A DNA stretch of 64,000 bases from Gautieria morchelliformis (taxonomy: Eukaryota; Basidiomycota; Agaricomycetes; Gomphales; Gomphaceae), in assembly GCA_015179125.1 (NCBI GenBank), contig WHVA01000025.1:406788-470787 (forward strand), in the 5' to 3' direction. Below the pieces are notes generated by a model. That model ran no database searches. It worked only from the letters and a program-made list of their open reading frames with translations, and was not told the DNA's origin. The position numbers and the translations under genes were made by a program. Of the stretch, positions 52,465 to 64,000 are shown one piece after another (position 1 is the stretch's first letter; each line of letters opens with the position of its first letter).

Positions 52465-53399
52465 TTAGGGCAGTCCCGAGATAGGTGGCCTGCCTGGGAG
52501 CACAGGAAGCATAGACCCTTTGCTTGCAGGTCATCCTTCTGAGCATCAGTGAGCTTTGTTTTGTGTGCTGGTGAGCGTGATCGTCTCTTTATGCGGGTAT
52601 TAGCTCTGATATCATTTGTGGTTCTATCTCTAGGCTTGAAATCACGGAAGTTGCGGCGTTTAGATGGAGAAGTCCTCGTCCTGAGTGTGTTGGTCGGGGA
52701 TGCTGGATGTGGGTATGCATCGCTATTCCTCGAGGGTTGTCTAGGGTCCAGTTTTGGAAGGGAGGCATTTCGCCTTTCTTCGTATTGCCATAAGTGCTTG
52801 GCCTGTTCGAATTGTTCAGCTGTCTCTTCTAATGTCATGAGATCTGTGTATTCATCAGACAGTCCCACCTTTGTCCGTTCCAGGTGGAGGTAGCTGTTGG
52901 CCCTGTTCCATAGTTGTTGGACAATGTGAAATTCCGTAATATCCAGCAGACGAGTTGCCAGGGATTGGAGGTGTCTAATATATTCTTGTACTGTTTTCTT
53001 GCCTTGGTGAGCCTCATAGAATTTGAGACGCATTTGTTGTCTAAAGTGGGCTGGAAAACAGAAGTCAAATAGTTCTTTACCCAGGGACTCTACTGTATAG
53101 GCGTCAGGTTGAGGGGCCACAAATGTTGTAGTACTTTGCGGCTTTTCCTTTCATAAACTTCTTCATGTGTTTTACACGAAATGTGTTGGAAAACTAGTCA
53201 TTTCAAACCAGTTATTTACCTCAAACGTCCATTCTTCAAAAGCATCAAAGTCTGCGGAGCCGTCGTAGGGGTCTGGCTCAGAGATTTTGACACGGGACAT
53301 GTCCGTCAGTCTCTGTTTCAACTTCTGATGATAAGCCTTCTTTCGGAATATTTTGGCTTTATATACACTAGGCGAATCGCTGGATTTAGCCGAGGACAT
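52398..53399 (-). pseudogene. gag, gypsy H
   Basis: 53399-53172 gives the N-terminal part (VKISEPDPYDGSADFDAFEE, FEVNNWFEM). After a frame change, 53120-52398 is open for 240 codons with the capsid motif HFRQQMRLKFYEAHQGKKTV, VQEYIRHLQSLATRL and the zinc knuckle CFLCSQAGHLSRDC near 52500-52460. The protein would form the particle and bind element RNA. Confidence 0.85.
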
Positions 53400-53539
53400 G
53401 TCTGTCTCAGATTGTCGGTGTGTATAGTGGTTTGTTGGTCTGCTATTGAATACATTTGCTAGATAGCTTTGAACTGGGATCTGTCTGTAGCACAGGTGAC
53501 GAGTGGGTAATTGGTTGTTGCTGTGTCACTGTTACCTGG

Positions 53540-54950
53540 TTTCAATTGCCTGAGCTGATAATCCCAGGGAGGATGCTTGCCATCTTATGGTGCATATTTT
53601 CCTTAGCAGGGTCATTGGGGTCAGCGCCGTTGAGTTCAACATGGAGCTGTTGAGCGAGCAGCTCATCAGTTTTGGAGTTGACAGTCAATATGTCTATTGT
53701 TGACATTGTATCCTGCGAGCTGAAGTCACGCGCCCTCCACTTTCTTTCTGTGCTGCAGTCAATCTGCACGTCGCCCAAGGTGTAGACTTAGATTTTTGTG
53801 ACGTTGAAGGTGCGGTCAATTCTGATGTAGCAGTGTTATTTATTTTTGCATATTCAGACACGCGACGTGTGTGATCTTTTATCATCTCACACAACGACTT
53901 CGAGTCCATACTTTCCAGTATACCGATCATGAACTGTCGGTATGGTCATCGTCTTGATCCAACATTGTCAGTGAGGGTCTGTGTACACGCCTGGGTTTAC
54001 CAGGTGGGCGTGATGTCCATGGGGCCGGAATTTCACCATAGGGGTCTTCTAACCCATCATAATCAGACCATGCTGGTGAGTCATGACCGGTACATTCACG
54101 AGTCTCCAGTGTGGGGGCATGACATTTGCTAATGCGGTCGGGGGGAGTCATTGGTAGGCCAGGACAGTGGTCTGAGAACCAGTCCTTGAAATAGCAGGCA
54201 TCTGACCTTACGATGGCATGGCCATTTGGAGGCTGTACCTTACTCGTCATTTGTTGAGCAGGTAGGAATATATCCTGACTTGAATCAGTGTTGATGATGA
54301 CGTCATCTGTGTCAGCCTCATTTGCAGAACGGTGATGATGGTTAGTTGTGTCCTCTCTATCTGCGGAGCGGGGGCGACGGTTTTATCCATCCTGCTCCAT
54401 CCACTGAGTGGGGGCAACAGTCTGTATAGTCAGCTCTATCCACTGGGCAGGGGTGACATGTTTTAGCCTCGTGATCATCCTCAGCTATGAGGGCGTCAAC
54501 AGGGGTTCTAGCCTTGACCTCTAGGGGGGGGGGGGGGGGTGCAAGCATCTGTCGAATGAAAACCATCAAAGGCTGAGCCCTCCGCTCTTTCTAGGCTGGA
54601 ATGTCTATCGTCACTTACTGGGGAAGTGGCAAGCTCGATTTGGTCTCCCAGGTCCATTGAGGTTTCCTCATGGCTGGGTTCTTGAGGTGACTCGGTATAG
54701 CGGTCGGTGTGTTCATCTCAGCTGAAGCTGGACGCTCTGAATATGCTTTACCAGAGCGTGTGGTCATTCTGTGGGTTTTCTTTCAGTTACATGTAGTTGG
54801 AAATTCTTTTTTTTTTGAGAAATCAGGTACTCAGCGGTTGATCAGGCCATTGAGCTCCAGGTTGATTGAGAGTAGGTCAAAAAATGTAACGAAGTGTGAA
54901 TCAGAGCTTTAAGTAGTCAATAGGACTGGCTTAAGAATGTAGTTTAGGCA
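53540..54950 (-). other. gypsy H leader with short frames and a G run
   Basis: The minus-strand frames 54250-53927, 53930-53694 and 53778-53542 overlap and may be an extended gag N-terminus (for example MSTIDILTVNSKTDELLAQQ) broken by frameshifts. An uninterrupted G run of about 16 bases lies at 54524-54539. Function of the leader proteins unknown. Confidence 0.4.
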
Positions 54951-55131
54951 CTTAAGAGGACCAGTCGATAATCAATGTGTATCATGGGATAGAAACTAAA
55001 GCTGAATATATATGAATGCTTGTGGGGCTTTTATACTAATTTCCTACTCCATTCCTGTCTTCGGTCAGTGCTTGCCGTGTTGATGTCTGAAAGGGATCAG
55101 TTAGTAATGAGTCTGACACCGCTTCCTTTCA
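54951..55131 (-). repeat. 5' LTR of gypsy H
   Basis: 181 bp, the same family as 44101-44283, with a number of differences, so the insertion is old. The inner end (minus strand CTCTTAAG) is less clear than the outer end TGAAAGGAAGC. Confidence 0.8.
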
Positions 55132-55397
55132 GTGACATACCATGCAAGCACAGTTCTATCCATCTCATTCCCTCTTCTCTCTTCCTGCCAATATCCTTAT
55201 CACACTGATCTATGTCACCCCTGCAGCCACCAAAGCTTACCAGAAATCTGGTGTTGTTTTTTTTCCTGACCCTACTTTCATTCTGGGTAGCACCTTCATG
55301 TTTTGCCTCCCTCCTTGATACTGTAGAACGAAGGAGATATAATAAAATGTTGTTATTATTTGATCTACTCAAGATCGCCTGCTTTTATACTAAATAT

Positions 55398-55544
55398 GAA
55401 GTTCACTATATTACTAATTGCTTCAAGCTGCTATGCTAATGCTGTGCCGGTGCACCAGCATCCCAGAGTTGAGAGTGTTTTTGAATATCTGGCTATGTGC
55501 ATGCCGGTTCGCCCTTGGCTGACTCCTCATCCCGATTACTAACA
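55398..55544 (+). CDS. putative small secreted peptide (48 aa)
   Basis: An ATG frame encodes a Lys-led hydrophobic start (MKFTILLIASSCYANAVPV), which fits a cleavable signal peptide, and a short His/Pro-containing remainder ending TPHPDY. It stands in the otherwise empty gap between gypsy H and LTR C. There is no intron and no homologue I recognise. A chance frame is quite possible. Confidence 0.25.
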
Positions 55545-55749
55545 GATACAATGATACTCCACAGAAGCTATCAGCCAACTCCATGCAACTGTCTAGTTGC
55601 TCAAAGGCCTTTTCTGGTTTACATCCTTCTGTGATGATTACCTTATCCCTGATGATTTGCGTGTGCCTGCTTTGGGTGCTCTTTTGTGTATTTTTATTAC
55701 CACTTGTGGCACCCCCAGTTCTGTTCACAAAGGAGCCATGCGTCTACGG

Positions 55750-57314
55750 TGTCATGATTCGTTTATTCTGCAAATCATCCCTCAACACACAGCGAATGAC
55801 CTCCTGAACCAGCAAATGACTTCCTGAACCAACAAATATCTTGCCAAAATATTTGTCGCCATACTGCTTTCGCATTTGCTATTCGCATCATTCCTGCCAG
55901 GACTCCAGGTGTTGGGGCCATCATCCATCATAGAACCCATCATCTGTTCAACTCCCACTCCATGACAGACCCACATGCTCAGGACACATTCGGATAGTGT
56001 CAGTTGCAGCCTCCATGCAGGCTGGACTCAATGGGACTTGTACCACTGCAGGGCAGGATGAATTAGCTTCACCGAAGTTTTCACTATACAGTTGTCATGA
56101 CTCATTCATTTCTTGTACCCAGCTATCCCTGTTTTCCCTTTCACCACTCTTCCATGTTCGCTCGGCTTCACTCCATTCGCTATTCGCCACATTTGCGAAA
56201 TGACCATTCGTTACTCGCATCATTCACCAGTAGCCATGCCATCAAACACGATCGACATCCTTTACCCAGATTGATGGTTCATCACTGGTCCTATCATGAA
56301 TCGCAAGGAGGTGCAGGCTGTCATGACTCTTTTATTTCTTGTACCCAGCTATCCCTGTTTTCCCTTTCACCACTCTTCCATATTTGCTTGGCTTCGCTGC
56401 AATCACTCCTCGCTCCGTTCGCTATTCGCCACATTCGCCAAACGACCATTCACTACTCGCATCATTCACCAGCAGGCATGCCATCACACACAATCGACAT
56501 CCTTTACCCGGATTAATGGTTCATCACTGGTCCCATCATCTTCTTGAATCAACCCCCTTTGGGTGTTCCTATGGCCAGAATGCATTTGCGGGACGTCCTA
56601 CCCGTAGGTCGTGTGGGATCAACCCAGCAGACCAAGAGTCCATGCATGGTAACATGTATGCAGGTCTCAAGGCATGTTTGGTACCTCCGCCCTCTTTCCT
56701 CCCAGTTGTTTCATGTTTGCACTCCTCTTTCATTCTATTGTATACATGTTTCATCTAATTGTATCCTGGCTGCGCACCCCTCTCCAACCCTGACTCAAAA
56801 CAGCCTCTTTCCTATTCGCTAGCACCATATGAGCATTCGGTATAAGTAGTCTACATTTGCATGTATATTCCCCAGTTTAATTAGCATACGTCTATCTTGT
56901 GCAAACCTTGACCTCACTGTGACCAACATCTTGAGCCCTCTCCTATAGATTTCCATCTTCAACTAGAGGAGGACTTAAGCACCACTGCTGAGTTTTCATA
57001 CTTCGCCTTCATTACCTTAGTCTTCCTACTATTATCTGCGCTGTCGGCGAAGGGCTCTGAAGGAGCACCTTCGCTGGTGAAAGCATTGTTGCTACTTAAC
57101 AACCTTTCCATGGCACCTTGCACATTACATCGTCAAGTGTCACAGGCTACTTCGCTACGACTGTAGATCAGGGCGAATTCCTTTCGAGTAACCCTCTTAC
57201 TTCTTAACCCTTATCTCTTCGGTACTACTCGCTGGGCGATTCGCTAGATCGCACACGCTATTCAGGCATTCGCCACTAACATGCGATATTAATGCCCAAA
57301 ATCCAATCTTGACA
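55750..57314 (+). repeat. long LTR C with three terminal modules
   Basis: 1565 bp, TGTCATGATTCG ... CCAATCTTGACA. Internal module starts at about 56093 (TGTCATGACTCATTCATTTC) and 56322 (TGTCATGACTCTTTTATTTC). The flanks TACGG and CATGG do not match clearly. It carries the core CCTTGCACATTACATCGTCAA and the CTGAAGGAGCACCTTCGC hairpin block. Confidence 0.85.
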
Positions 57315-58573
57315 CATGGGTTTCCAGCTGCAAGTTATGGCACCGAATTAACGAATGTTCCATTCATGGTGCCACGCATTGATTTTGCATCACTCATCAC
57401 TACTGAGACATGACCCGGTTACCATGCTTCACTTATGGGCTTTTTGAGTCACACCAGCTCTTTTGACATTGCTGTATTTGCTATTGCATGCTCATGGTGT
57501 GTTCAGCTCTGCTCTCATTACATAAACAAGGAGTTGCTGCCAATTACAGTGCATTCATATCCTTTCACAAACCTCATTTGATGGCACGACCTGCATGGGG
57601 ATGATATCTACATACTCCTTTCCTCTGTTCCTGCTCTGCTAATCCAACTCTTGTGCGAGGCCAAACCTCTGGGTGAGTCAAGCAATGGGCCAACGGTCCA
57701 TTCCCTGTGGGAACTGATGGGTGGTGAGGTCTAGGCCCCATTGATCTCGTGCGCAAGGCCAAGCCGATCTTGGCTCAACCCTCTACCAGTTGTATCTGCT
57801 CATTGCCTCCTCCCCAGTAGGATAGCTAGCCCATAAGGTCTCCTTCAGACCACATGTTGTAGACTCTAGGTCCACAGCTCTCAACTCCTAGTTCTAGGTT
57901 GACTTCTTACAACAAGCTGAATGACTGAGGCAACCTGTGTTGGAAAACTCTTTATTTAAATATCAGGTGATATACGGACCATCAGGCCACCAGGTTGTAA
58001 GGGTACATAATCAGGACTTATAAGGGGAAGGTAGCTGATCAGTTGTCATATGGTTTCCAAAGCCTGACATTGGGACTGATGGTTGGTGAGTTGAGATGCT
58101 GACCGATAATATTAAGATGTCCCCATAAGCTTCAATGACCCAAGTCAGGCCAGATCAATCCCAATAAGGTCTGGCCATAGATCATACTAAACTGAGGTGC
58201 CTTAAGTTGGCCATATGGAAGTTTAAGCTGGCCTGAGGACCTCAACGGTAAGGCAAGATTCATATCTCTCTCATGTCAGAAATACACTACTTTCTACTAT
58301 GATTACAACACTTGGAAATGTCTAATCCTATGCTGATGTAACATGGTACATTATAACTTTTTACAACTGTGGGCACTCGAATGCACACGCATACAATAAA
58401 TAACAATAAAATCAGACAACAGAAAACCATTTATACCTCTAGGCCATGCACCACATTTTGTAAGGCAGACAGTTGAACCCTTATTACTGCAGGCAGTAAT
58501 AATGCTAGAACATTCTAATCAGCTGAGTTTCTATTTTTATTAATATGGTAAAATTCTGACTGTTACCTCTATC
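57315..58573. other. no recognised gene
   Basis: Only short frames (up to 62 codons) occur. No repeat shared with the rest of the window was noticed. Confidence 0.4.
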
Positions 58574-59410
58574 ATGGCAAACTCGATCCGTTCCACCAAG
58601 TCAGGCTGCCACTGGACTAGAGCAGAGCTAACAGCATACAATATCACCATCGTAATTGATGACAAAGAGACATTCCTCGGTACCAATAAGCTTCCTGAAC
58701 ATCAGATTGCACCCAAAGTTCTGCTGAACACACAAGGTCGCCAGATGCATGAATGGTACAACAGAGACCTCATTAATCTCCTCAACCTTGCGATGGTTCT
58801 GGCTGGAACGGGAGGCATTAATACAGAGAACCGTGTGGACAACTTGGCTGCACACTTATTTCGTTCCTTGGGGTATACTTCCAATGACCATATCACCTGT
58901 ACAAAGTGGGATCACTGACGATATGCGGAAACTGGACACATGCACAAACCGACATCTGCATATATGATAGACACACCCAAGGCATACTCCTCCTTGTCCA
59001 AGAGGACAAACGTATTGTTGAGGCACCAGATGCTTGACCCCAGCTCATCACCGAAGCTATTGCAGCTTTCCAGTATAATAATCTTCAGAGAGAGAGAGAT
59101 GGTGTATCCCCTCTCACAGAAGCAGTAAACTCACTTAATTTTCTAGATTCTTTTATACTAAACTAACTTGCACTTAGATAGTTCCCGGTATCACAATGAT
59201 TAGTACAGCAGCCACTTTTTTCAAGATACCTGTTACCACCCAACTTGATCAGGCTGTAGATGGGATGTACCCTTCTCAGCCAACCATTGTCCAAGCCTTT
59301 GTTCCACAAATCCCAGACCCTCTACTAGGCTCTTGGAGGGAATGGATCTGTTGGATAATAGAAGGATATATTCGGAGTGCTATGAAGCATTCAAACAGTT
59401 TGTGTTCTGA
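58574..59410 (+). pseudogene. uncharacterised agaricomycete family protein, decayed
   Basis: The first exon is open for 114 codons: WTRAELTAYNITIVIDDKET, NLAMVLAGTGG, LAAHLFRSLGYTSND. After a frameshift near 58905 it reads DICIYDRHT-type sequence and LLLVQEDKRIVE. After another near 59030 it reads ITEAIAAFQYNN, up to an intron 59125-59177 (GTAAAC...CTTAG). The second exon gives IVPGITMISTAATFFKIPVT, DQAVDGMYPSQPTIV and, after a frame change, MDLLDNRRIYSECYEAFKQF and a TGA at 59408. The order of motifs fits a very common agaricomycete family with no assigned function; length is near complete. Confidence 0.6.
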
Positions 59411-59835
59411 TAGTCATGTGTGCTTGTGTTGTGTCATGTGATCTACTCGTTGTGTTCACACAAGGTCTTCTGTAATGTTATTGCAATCATCAGTTGTTTG
59501 CTTTCCCCTTGATTTAAAATAAGTTGCAAGAAATGATCAATTATATTTCTATTTTACACTTGAAGGCAGTTAGAACTGTTTTTGAAAAAACAATCTGATT
59601 CAGAGACCAGTGTTTATGAGAATAGGCTTCTTCGAGCATAGTCAAGTGTGTTATTCAGACTCCATTTTCAGCCCTTACCTACCCCCTTGCCCTGGTTCTG
59701 CGAGGATGTGCCGTAGCGACTGCACTAGTGAGAACAGCATTCGCCTTCCCCTTCCTGCTCAATGCTGGTTCGGCAAGATGTGAGTCATCTTGCACATGTG
59801 AGAGCCTGGTGAGTGTGCCTTGTTTGAGGGCCCAG
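59411..59835. other. flank; possible lost 3' exon of the minus-strand gene
   Basis: Just left of LTR C, the minus strand continues the reading frame of the DUF6698-like gene (GPSNKAHSPGSHMCKMTHIL then a TGA near 59762) if the insertion is removed. Confidence 0.35.
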
Positions 59836-61551
59836 TGTCAAGATTGGGTTTTAGGTGTTAATATCGTGTATTAGTGAACACAGTGAATGCCCAAATGGCT
59901 TATGCAATAAAGTGTGTATTTCGGCGAATAAGATGCACCAATAAATGTTTAGAAGGTAAGAGGGCTGCCCGAACAGAGTTTGCCCTATCTACAGTCATAG
60001 TGAAATAGCCCGTGATACTTGACGATGTAACATACAAGGTCTCACAGAAAGGTTGTCTAGTAGTAACAATCCTTTCGCCGGCGAAGGTGCTCCTTCGGAG
60101 CCCTTCGCTGACAGCACCGATAATAGTATGAAGGCTAGGGTAGTGAAGGTGAAGTATGAAAACTCACCAGTGGTGCTTAAGCTCCTCTGGTCTAAGATAG
60201 TAGTCTATAGAAGAGGGCTCAAGATGATAGTCACAGTGAGGTCAAGTTTTGCACAAGATAGATAATTGAACTGGGGAATATACATGTGAACGTAAACTAC
60301 TTATACCGAATGCCCATATGATATCAGCAAATAGGAAAGAGGCCGTCATGAGTCAGGGTTGGATAGGGGTGCGCAGTCAGGATACAAATAGATGAAACAC
60401 ATACAATAGAATTAAGGAGGAGTGCAAACATGAAACAAGTGGGAGGAAAGAGGACAAAGGTACCTAGGTAAGAAGAAATGCCTTGAGACCTGCATACATG
60501 TTACCCTGTACGGGCTCGTGGTCTGCTGGGTTGATCCCACACGATATATGGGTAGGACGTCCCGCAAATGCATTCTGGCCATAGGAACACCCAAAGGGGG
60601 TTGAGTCGGGAAGGTGATGGGGCCAGTGATGAACCATCATGCCGGGTAAAGGATGTCGATCATGTTTGATGGTGTGCCTACTGGCGAATGATGTGAGTAG
60701 TGAATAACTGTTCGGCAAATTCAGTGAAGAGAGAATGGAGCAAACATAGAGGTGGAGTGATGACAGGGAAAATGTGGTTACTGGATACAAGAAATAAATG
60801 AGTCATGACTGTTGAAAGTATTGAGGAAATACAACATCGACATAATAATCACAACAACACTAATACATGCTAGAACCAACACATCGACATCCCCCCGAAC
60901 GCATATACACTACAACGACTTGTGCCCGAGACCGCCGAACTATCACATGCCCACTCGATCCAACCCAATCCCAGTCCCCGATCGTTCCAATATCACAGGA
61001 ACACACACCATACGCTACCGTAGTCTAGAACACCCCACAGACCCCTCCCAAGCACGCCGAGCCCGACTCAGACAGCACGCACCCCATAATCACATGACCC
61101 AATTAAGGGACGCGACGTGTCGAACCGACCCTGCATGTAGCTAGATCACGTCCCCTATCCATTCCTAATCACCGTTCCCTTTCTCTGTTTTACACTCCAC
61201 GCCCCAGCTCAACTTGTACAACGTCCGTCGATGCTCCTATCAACGGCTATGCACCGCTCCCCCCATTCCACCTTTCCTTTGTTACTATTCCACAAACTTC
61301 TTGACCGCCAAGTACTCTCAGCGACTGATAAATAGTTAGCCTCATGTACCGTAAACAAGCAGTGAAATCCTACTATATTTCGCTCTACATTGCCTTAGTT
61401 ATATTCTTAGTAGCATATATAATAAGACACACATATATAATTGTGTGTGCAGATATATTTGCTAACATTGATTTCCACTCTATTTATCTCACATTAAGAG
61501 ATTAAATCATATTGTTTTTCGATATCGTTTCCAATACTAACAAGAATGACA
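59836..61551 (-). repeat. LTR C copy, itself interrupted by LTR F
   Basis: The left part 59836-60809 plus the last bases 61546-61551 complete the usual TGTCAAGATTGG ... AGTCATGACA (about 980 bp). The flanks CCCAG (59831-59835) and CCCGG (61552-61556) agree at four of five bases. Family F entered five bases before the end. Confidence 0.88.
60810..61545 (+). repeat. LTR-like element F, complete, nested in LTR C
   Basis: 736 bp, TGTTGAAAGTATTG ... ACTAACAAGA. Perfect duplication ATGAC at 60805-60809 and 61546-61550. Contains TCACATGACCCAATTAAGGG and a long C-rich 5' half. No coding content. The 3' end is not the usual CA. Confidence 0.85.
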
Positions 61552-63125
61552 CCCGGATATATGAAATGATAGGGGTACGACAGCTGATGATGGATAGGGT
61601 TCAAAGACATTGATGATGCCGCTCTGATAAATTCCATCTGGTGGTGGGATATGTGGACCATGAGCATTGTCCCCCACATCATCATCAAGAGCCGCAAAAG
61701 CATCATGGATCATGTGATGGGGTGCTGGGCCAACTACTGCTGTGGGTGCGGCATTTGATGGGAAAAAATATCCATTCCAGGTCTGGAATATCTGTTTGAC
61801 AGATGCTTTGTTCCCCAGCAGGCCACTGATCAGGTACTTGAGGTAGAGATGAAAGTTGGCTTGGTAATCAATCTTTGTTGAACTATCCTGTTGTTGAAGC
61901 GCCATGTCACTGCTAAGTGCAAACCACGCCTAAACATAATGTTAAGTAAACTGAACAAATTTAAAAAAAAAAAAAAAACACTCACAAATATCGCAGAAGA
62001 CACAATGGCACCAGGTGTGACTTCTGTCAGCCAGAGCATGTCCATTGTGATGGCAGTAGGTTTCAAGCCACAGTCACGATCAAGTGATCTGGGACCACAT
62101 ATAATCACACTAAATATCTAATACAATGGTTATATAATATATGAATAGAGAACAAATAACTATAAGACTTACATCAAATAGAGCTTGATTTAGAAAGAGC
62201 TTGCAAATATTGGCGTGACCCTCATAATCACGGTAGAGGATTGGTGCAAAAGGATGGTAGAGTGCTTGTCCATTGGCACCATCAGTCCAGCCAATCATTT
62301 ACTGGCAATTCTCATAGTGCCAGTATGCTTTCAAAAATAGATTGAGGGCAAATCTGAAAATCCTTGGCCCAATGCGAGCACGTATGTGAGATGCACTGTT
62401 GGAGTGCTCATTGTTCATGCCATAACTGAACTGAAAAATAAATAAGCCAGAGATAAATGTATATAGGAGGATACTCACAATGGGAGGGATGAAGCCATCA
62501 CAGAAATTGGCATGGTATTCCTTAGCAAACACTTTGAGAAGGTCATATTTCCTGCCCTGTTGCCTCCACTTGGATCTATCCTGGAAGAGATCCATGGGTA
62601 AATAGTTGGGGTTGAGCATTATCTGGAAGGTGGGTTCCACATTCCCTACCCATAGCAGAAACATGATCATGAATTTGCTGCCGATTTGGTGTATCTTCTC
62701 TGCAGCTTTCTTTTCGTCTTTCAGATCCTGAGTAGTAGACGGTTTATCAGTTGCTTTGGATGCCTTTCCAGGCAGCTTGGAGGGGGGCTTTGTAGCTATC
62801 AGCGACATTGAGTGGTTTACTATTAGAGAGGTTGGTGACCTGGCACATCAGATTCTTGATTAGTTTGGCCATTTCATTCAATTTTACTTGACCTTCATGA
62901 CGATGCTAATAAAAGTCAAGAACTGCCTTATATTATGCAAAGCATAACTCACTTTTGACATGTTTCCACCACCCATAGTGGTGGCCATCTGAGGTTCATC
63001 AGGGCCAGATTCAGAGGATCCAGCAGATTCTGGAATGGCAGTGATTTCACTATGAGGTCTTTGTCCTCATCACTCTCTTGAATTCAAAAGATGACATTGG
63101 GCTTCTGCACTTTGGGCATGGGGTG
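61552..63125 (-). pseudogene. DUF6698-like multi-exon gene, interrupted at 3' end
   Basis: The minus-strand pieces are: EITAIPESAGSSESGPDEPQ (near 63040), intron GTGAGT...TTTATTAG, and LNEMAKLIKNLMCQVTNLSN. After a frame change near 62830 come ATKPPSKLPGKASKATDK, EKIHQIGSKFMIMFLLWVG and FAKEYHANFCDGFIPPI. Intron (GTGAGT...TTTCAG) is followed by FSYGMNNEHSNSASHIRARI, a TAA at 62299-62301, and HPFAPILYRDYEGHANICKL with NQALFD. Further introns frame AITMDMLWLTEVTPGAIVSS and AWFALSSD; the last exon has QANFHLYLKYLI and TWNGYFFPSNAAP. The VTPGAI-FALSS and WN-FFP pattern recalls agaricomycete DUF6698 proteins, function unknown. LTR C at 61551 cuts the last exon. Confidence 0.55.
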
Positions 63126-64000
63126 AAGTGTGCATTTGAAAGCACTTTTAATTAAACAGTTGTCATGTGAGTATGGCATGACAGATCTGAACCATATGTA
63201 CAGCCGCAAGGCATTCTACCACGTACATTGGGACTCTCCAGTCAGCCTGGACCTCTGCCTGAACTGCTTGGTCAGAGACATTGGACTGTGCATTGCTTCG
63301 AGGATGAGATGCTTGTGTGGATATAACGACATGTAAGTCACATCATGCAACTTGGCCATGGTATATGACTGACATCCATGCTGCGCATAAGTAATGTCAC
63401 TTTATTCAACCTAGACGTTGCGAGGCAGCTGAAATACATCATAACAGCTCAGCATGGATCCTTGAATGTGAATAGAACTGAGGCTTGCTATAACTATACA
63501 AATGTGACTCAGAATGTCTTTAACACCATTGTGTTCATGCTGATTTGAAAGCCAGACTTGCGGTGGGAGCTGCCTGCAGTCATGGGAACAAGTTAGAACA
63601 GCAGCCACGCACCATCTGGACATGTCTGACCCTGTATGACTGCAGTATCATGTCATTGATGTCAATCGGAGGTCCTCTGAGCCATGATTCCAGCACACAG
63701 ATGGTAAACTCTCACAAAAGCAACAGGTATAGTGAGAATTACAGGAGCAGTGATTTGTTGGGCCATCTACATATAATGACCTGGTAATGGATCACAGACA
63801 TAAGTCTTACCCGGTTTGGATGGTTTCCCAAGTGGCCTGGTTACTACTATCTGAAGCTGTGTATTGGTGATAATGTCAAGAAGACTATGGTAGTTGCTAC
63901 GAGAGGTACTAATGTCATGTCCTGGGATGAATCAATCCTTTTGTGGGTTCAACTTCTTTTGTCTTAATAAAATCTAAGGCGCATAACCAGTGATATCCCG
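63126..64000. other. unassigned, short coding-like frames
   Basis: A plus-strand frame 63130-63336 reads NHMYSRKAFYHVHWDSPVSL and CLNCLVRDIGLCIASRMRCL, which is Cys-rich and protein-like, but I do not recognise it. A further possible coding patch lies near 63590-63790. The window ends without a clear gene. Confidence 0.3.

Larger units (their letters stand above)
44101..55131 (-). mobile_element. Ty3/gypsy element H, near full length, with two nested LTRs
   Basis: The minus-strand order is 5' LTR (55131-54951), leader, gag with zinc knuckle, protease, RT/RNase H, integrase, chromodomain, extra ORF, polypurine tract (GAAAGAGGGTGAA at 44284-44296) and 3' LTR (44283-44101). The LTRs share ATAGAAACTAAAGCTGAATA and GTCTGACACCGCTTCC. 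Removing LTR D (48624-49623) and LTR C (45139-46391) leaves about 8.8 kb. All coding parts carry frameshifts or stops. Flanks ATAGC and GTGAC do not match. Confidence 0.88.

Noticed and set aside
1..64000. CRISPR arrays, rRNA operons, tRNA genes, bacterial operons
   Set aside because: No spaced direct repeats, no recognisable RNA gene, and intron-containing genes show a eukaryotic genome. A tRNA scan could not be run, so a missed tRNA is possible.

Overview
The window looks like a transposon-rich stretch of a filamentous basidiomycete nuclear genome, most likely an agaricomycete. The reasons are short (about 50-66 nt) introns with GT/GC-AG borders, a fungal NACHT-ankyrin receptor gene, several repeat-borne protein families that I recognise as agaricomycete, and dense chromodomain Ty3/gypsy elements with many solo LTRs. 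I saw no rRNA, tRNA or CRISPR. All family assignments come from reading motifs; no database search was run.

Layout. 1-2.2 kb: 3' end of a chromodomain gypsy element (family A) sitting in an older LTR (family D). 2.6-9.1 kb: decayed transposase-like and uncharacterised genes cut by solo LTRs A and F. 9.1-14.05 kb: solo LTRs A, B, C, one C nested in a B, and a 400-bp palindromic element. 14.7-16.3 kb: gypsy protease/RT and integrase scraps. 17.4-19.5 kb: an LTR C and a cyclin-like gene that ends at another C insertion. 19.5-27.6 kb: a gypsy element (family E, minus strand) lodged in a long C element. 27.8-28.9 kb: LTR B. 29.3-29.56 kb: a 264-bp element with 39-bp inverted repeats. 30.1-34.26 kb: the best-preserved gene, a seven-exon NACHT-ankyrin (STAND/NLR-like) gene of 1271 codons. 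34.8-37.6 kb: a 5'-truncated E copy, a copia RNase H fragment and a second palindromic element. 39.3-39.8 kb: a Tc1/mariner-type transposase fragment with an intron. 40-40.5 kb: a minisatellite. 40.6-43.5 kb: a multi-exon gene split by LTR C. 44.1-55.1 kb: an almost full-length but decayed gypsy element (family H) with both LTRs, carrying nested LTR D and LTR C insertions. 55.7-57.3 kb: a long C. 58.6-59.4 kb: a pseudogene of an agaricomycete family. 59.8-61.55 kb: an LTR C with LTR F nested in its last bases, itself inside the 3' exon of a DUF6698-like gene (61.55-63.1 kb).

The main story is layered insertion. Many insertions can be dated relative to each other because their 5-bp target duplications are still readable. 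The repeat family here called C (about 0.98-1.57 kb, TGTCA...TGACA ends) occurs at least eight times and interrupts at least two, probably three, genes as well as two other repeats. The NACHT-ankyrin gene is the one gene that reads through completely. It carries a tandem duplication of four ankyrin repeats that is identical by eye, so it is the best candidate for an active, fast-changing function.
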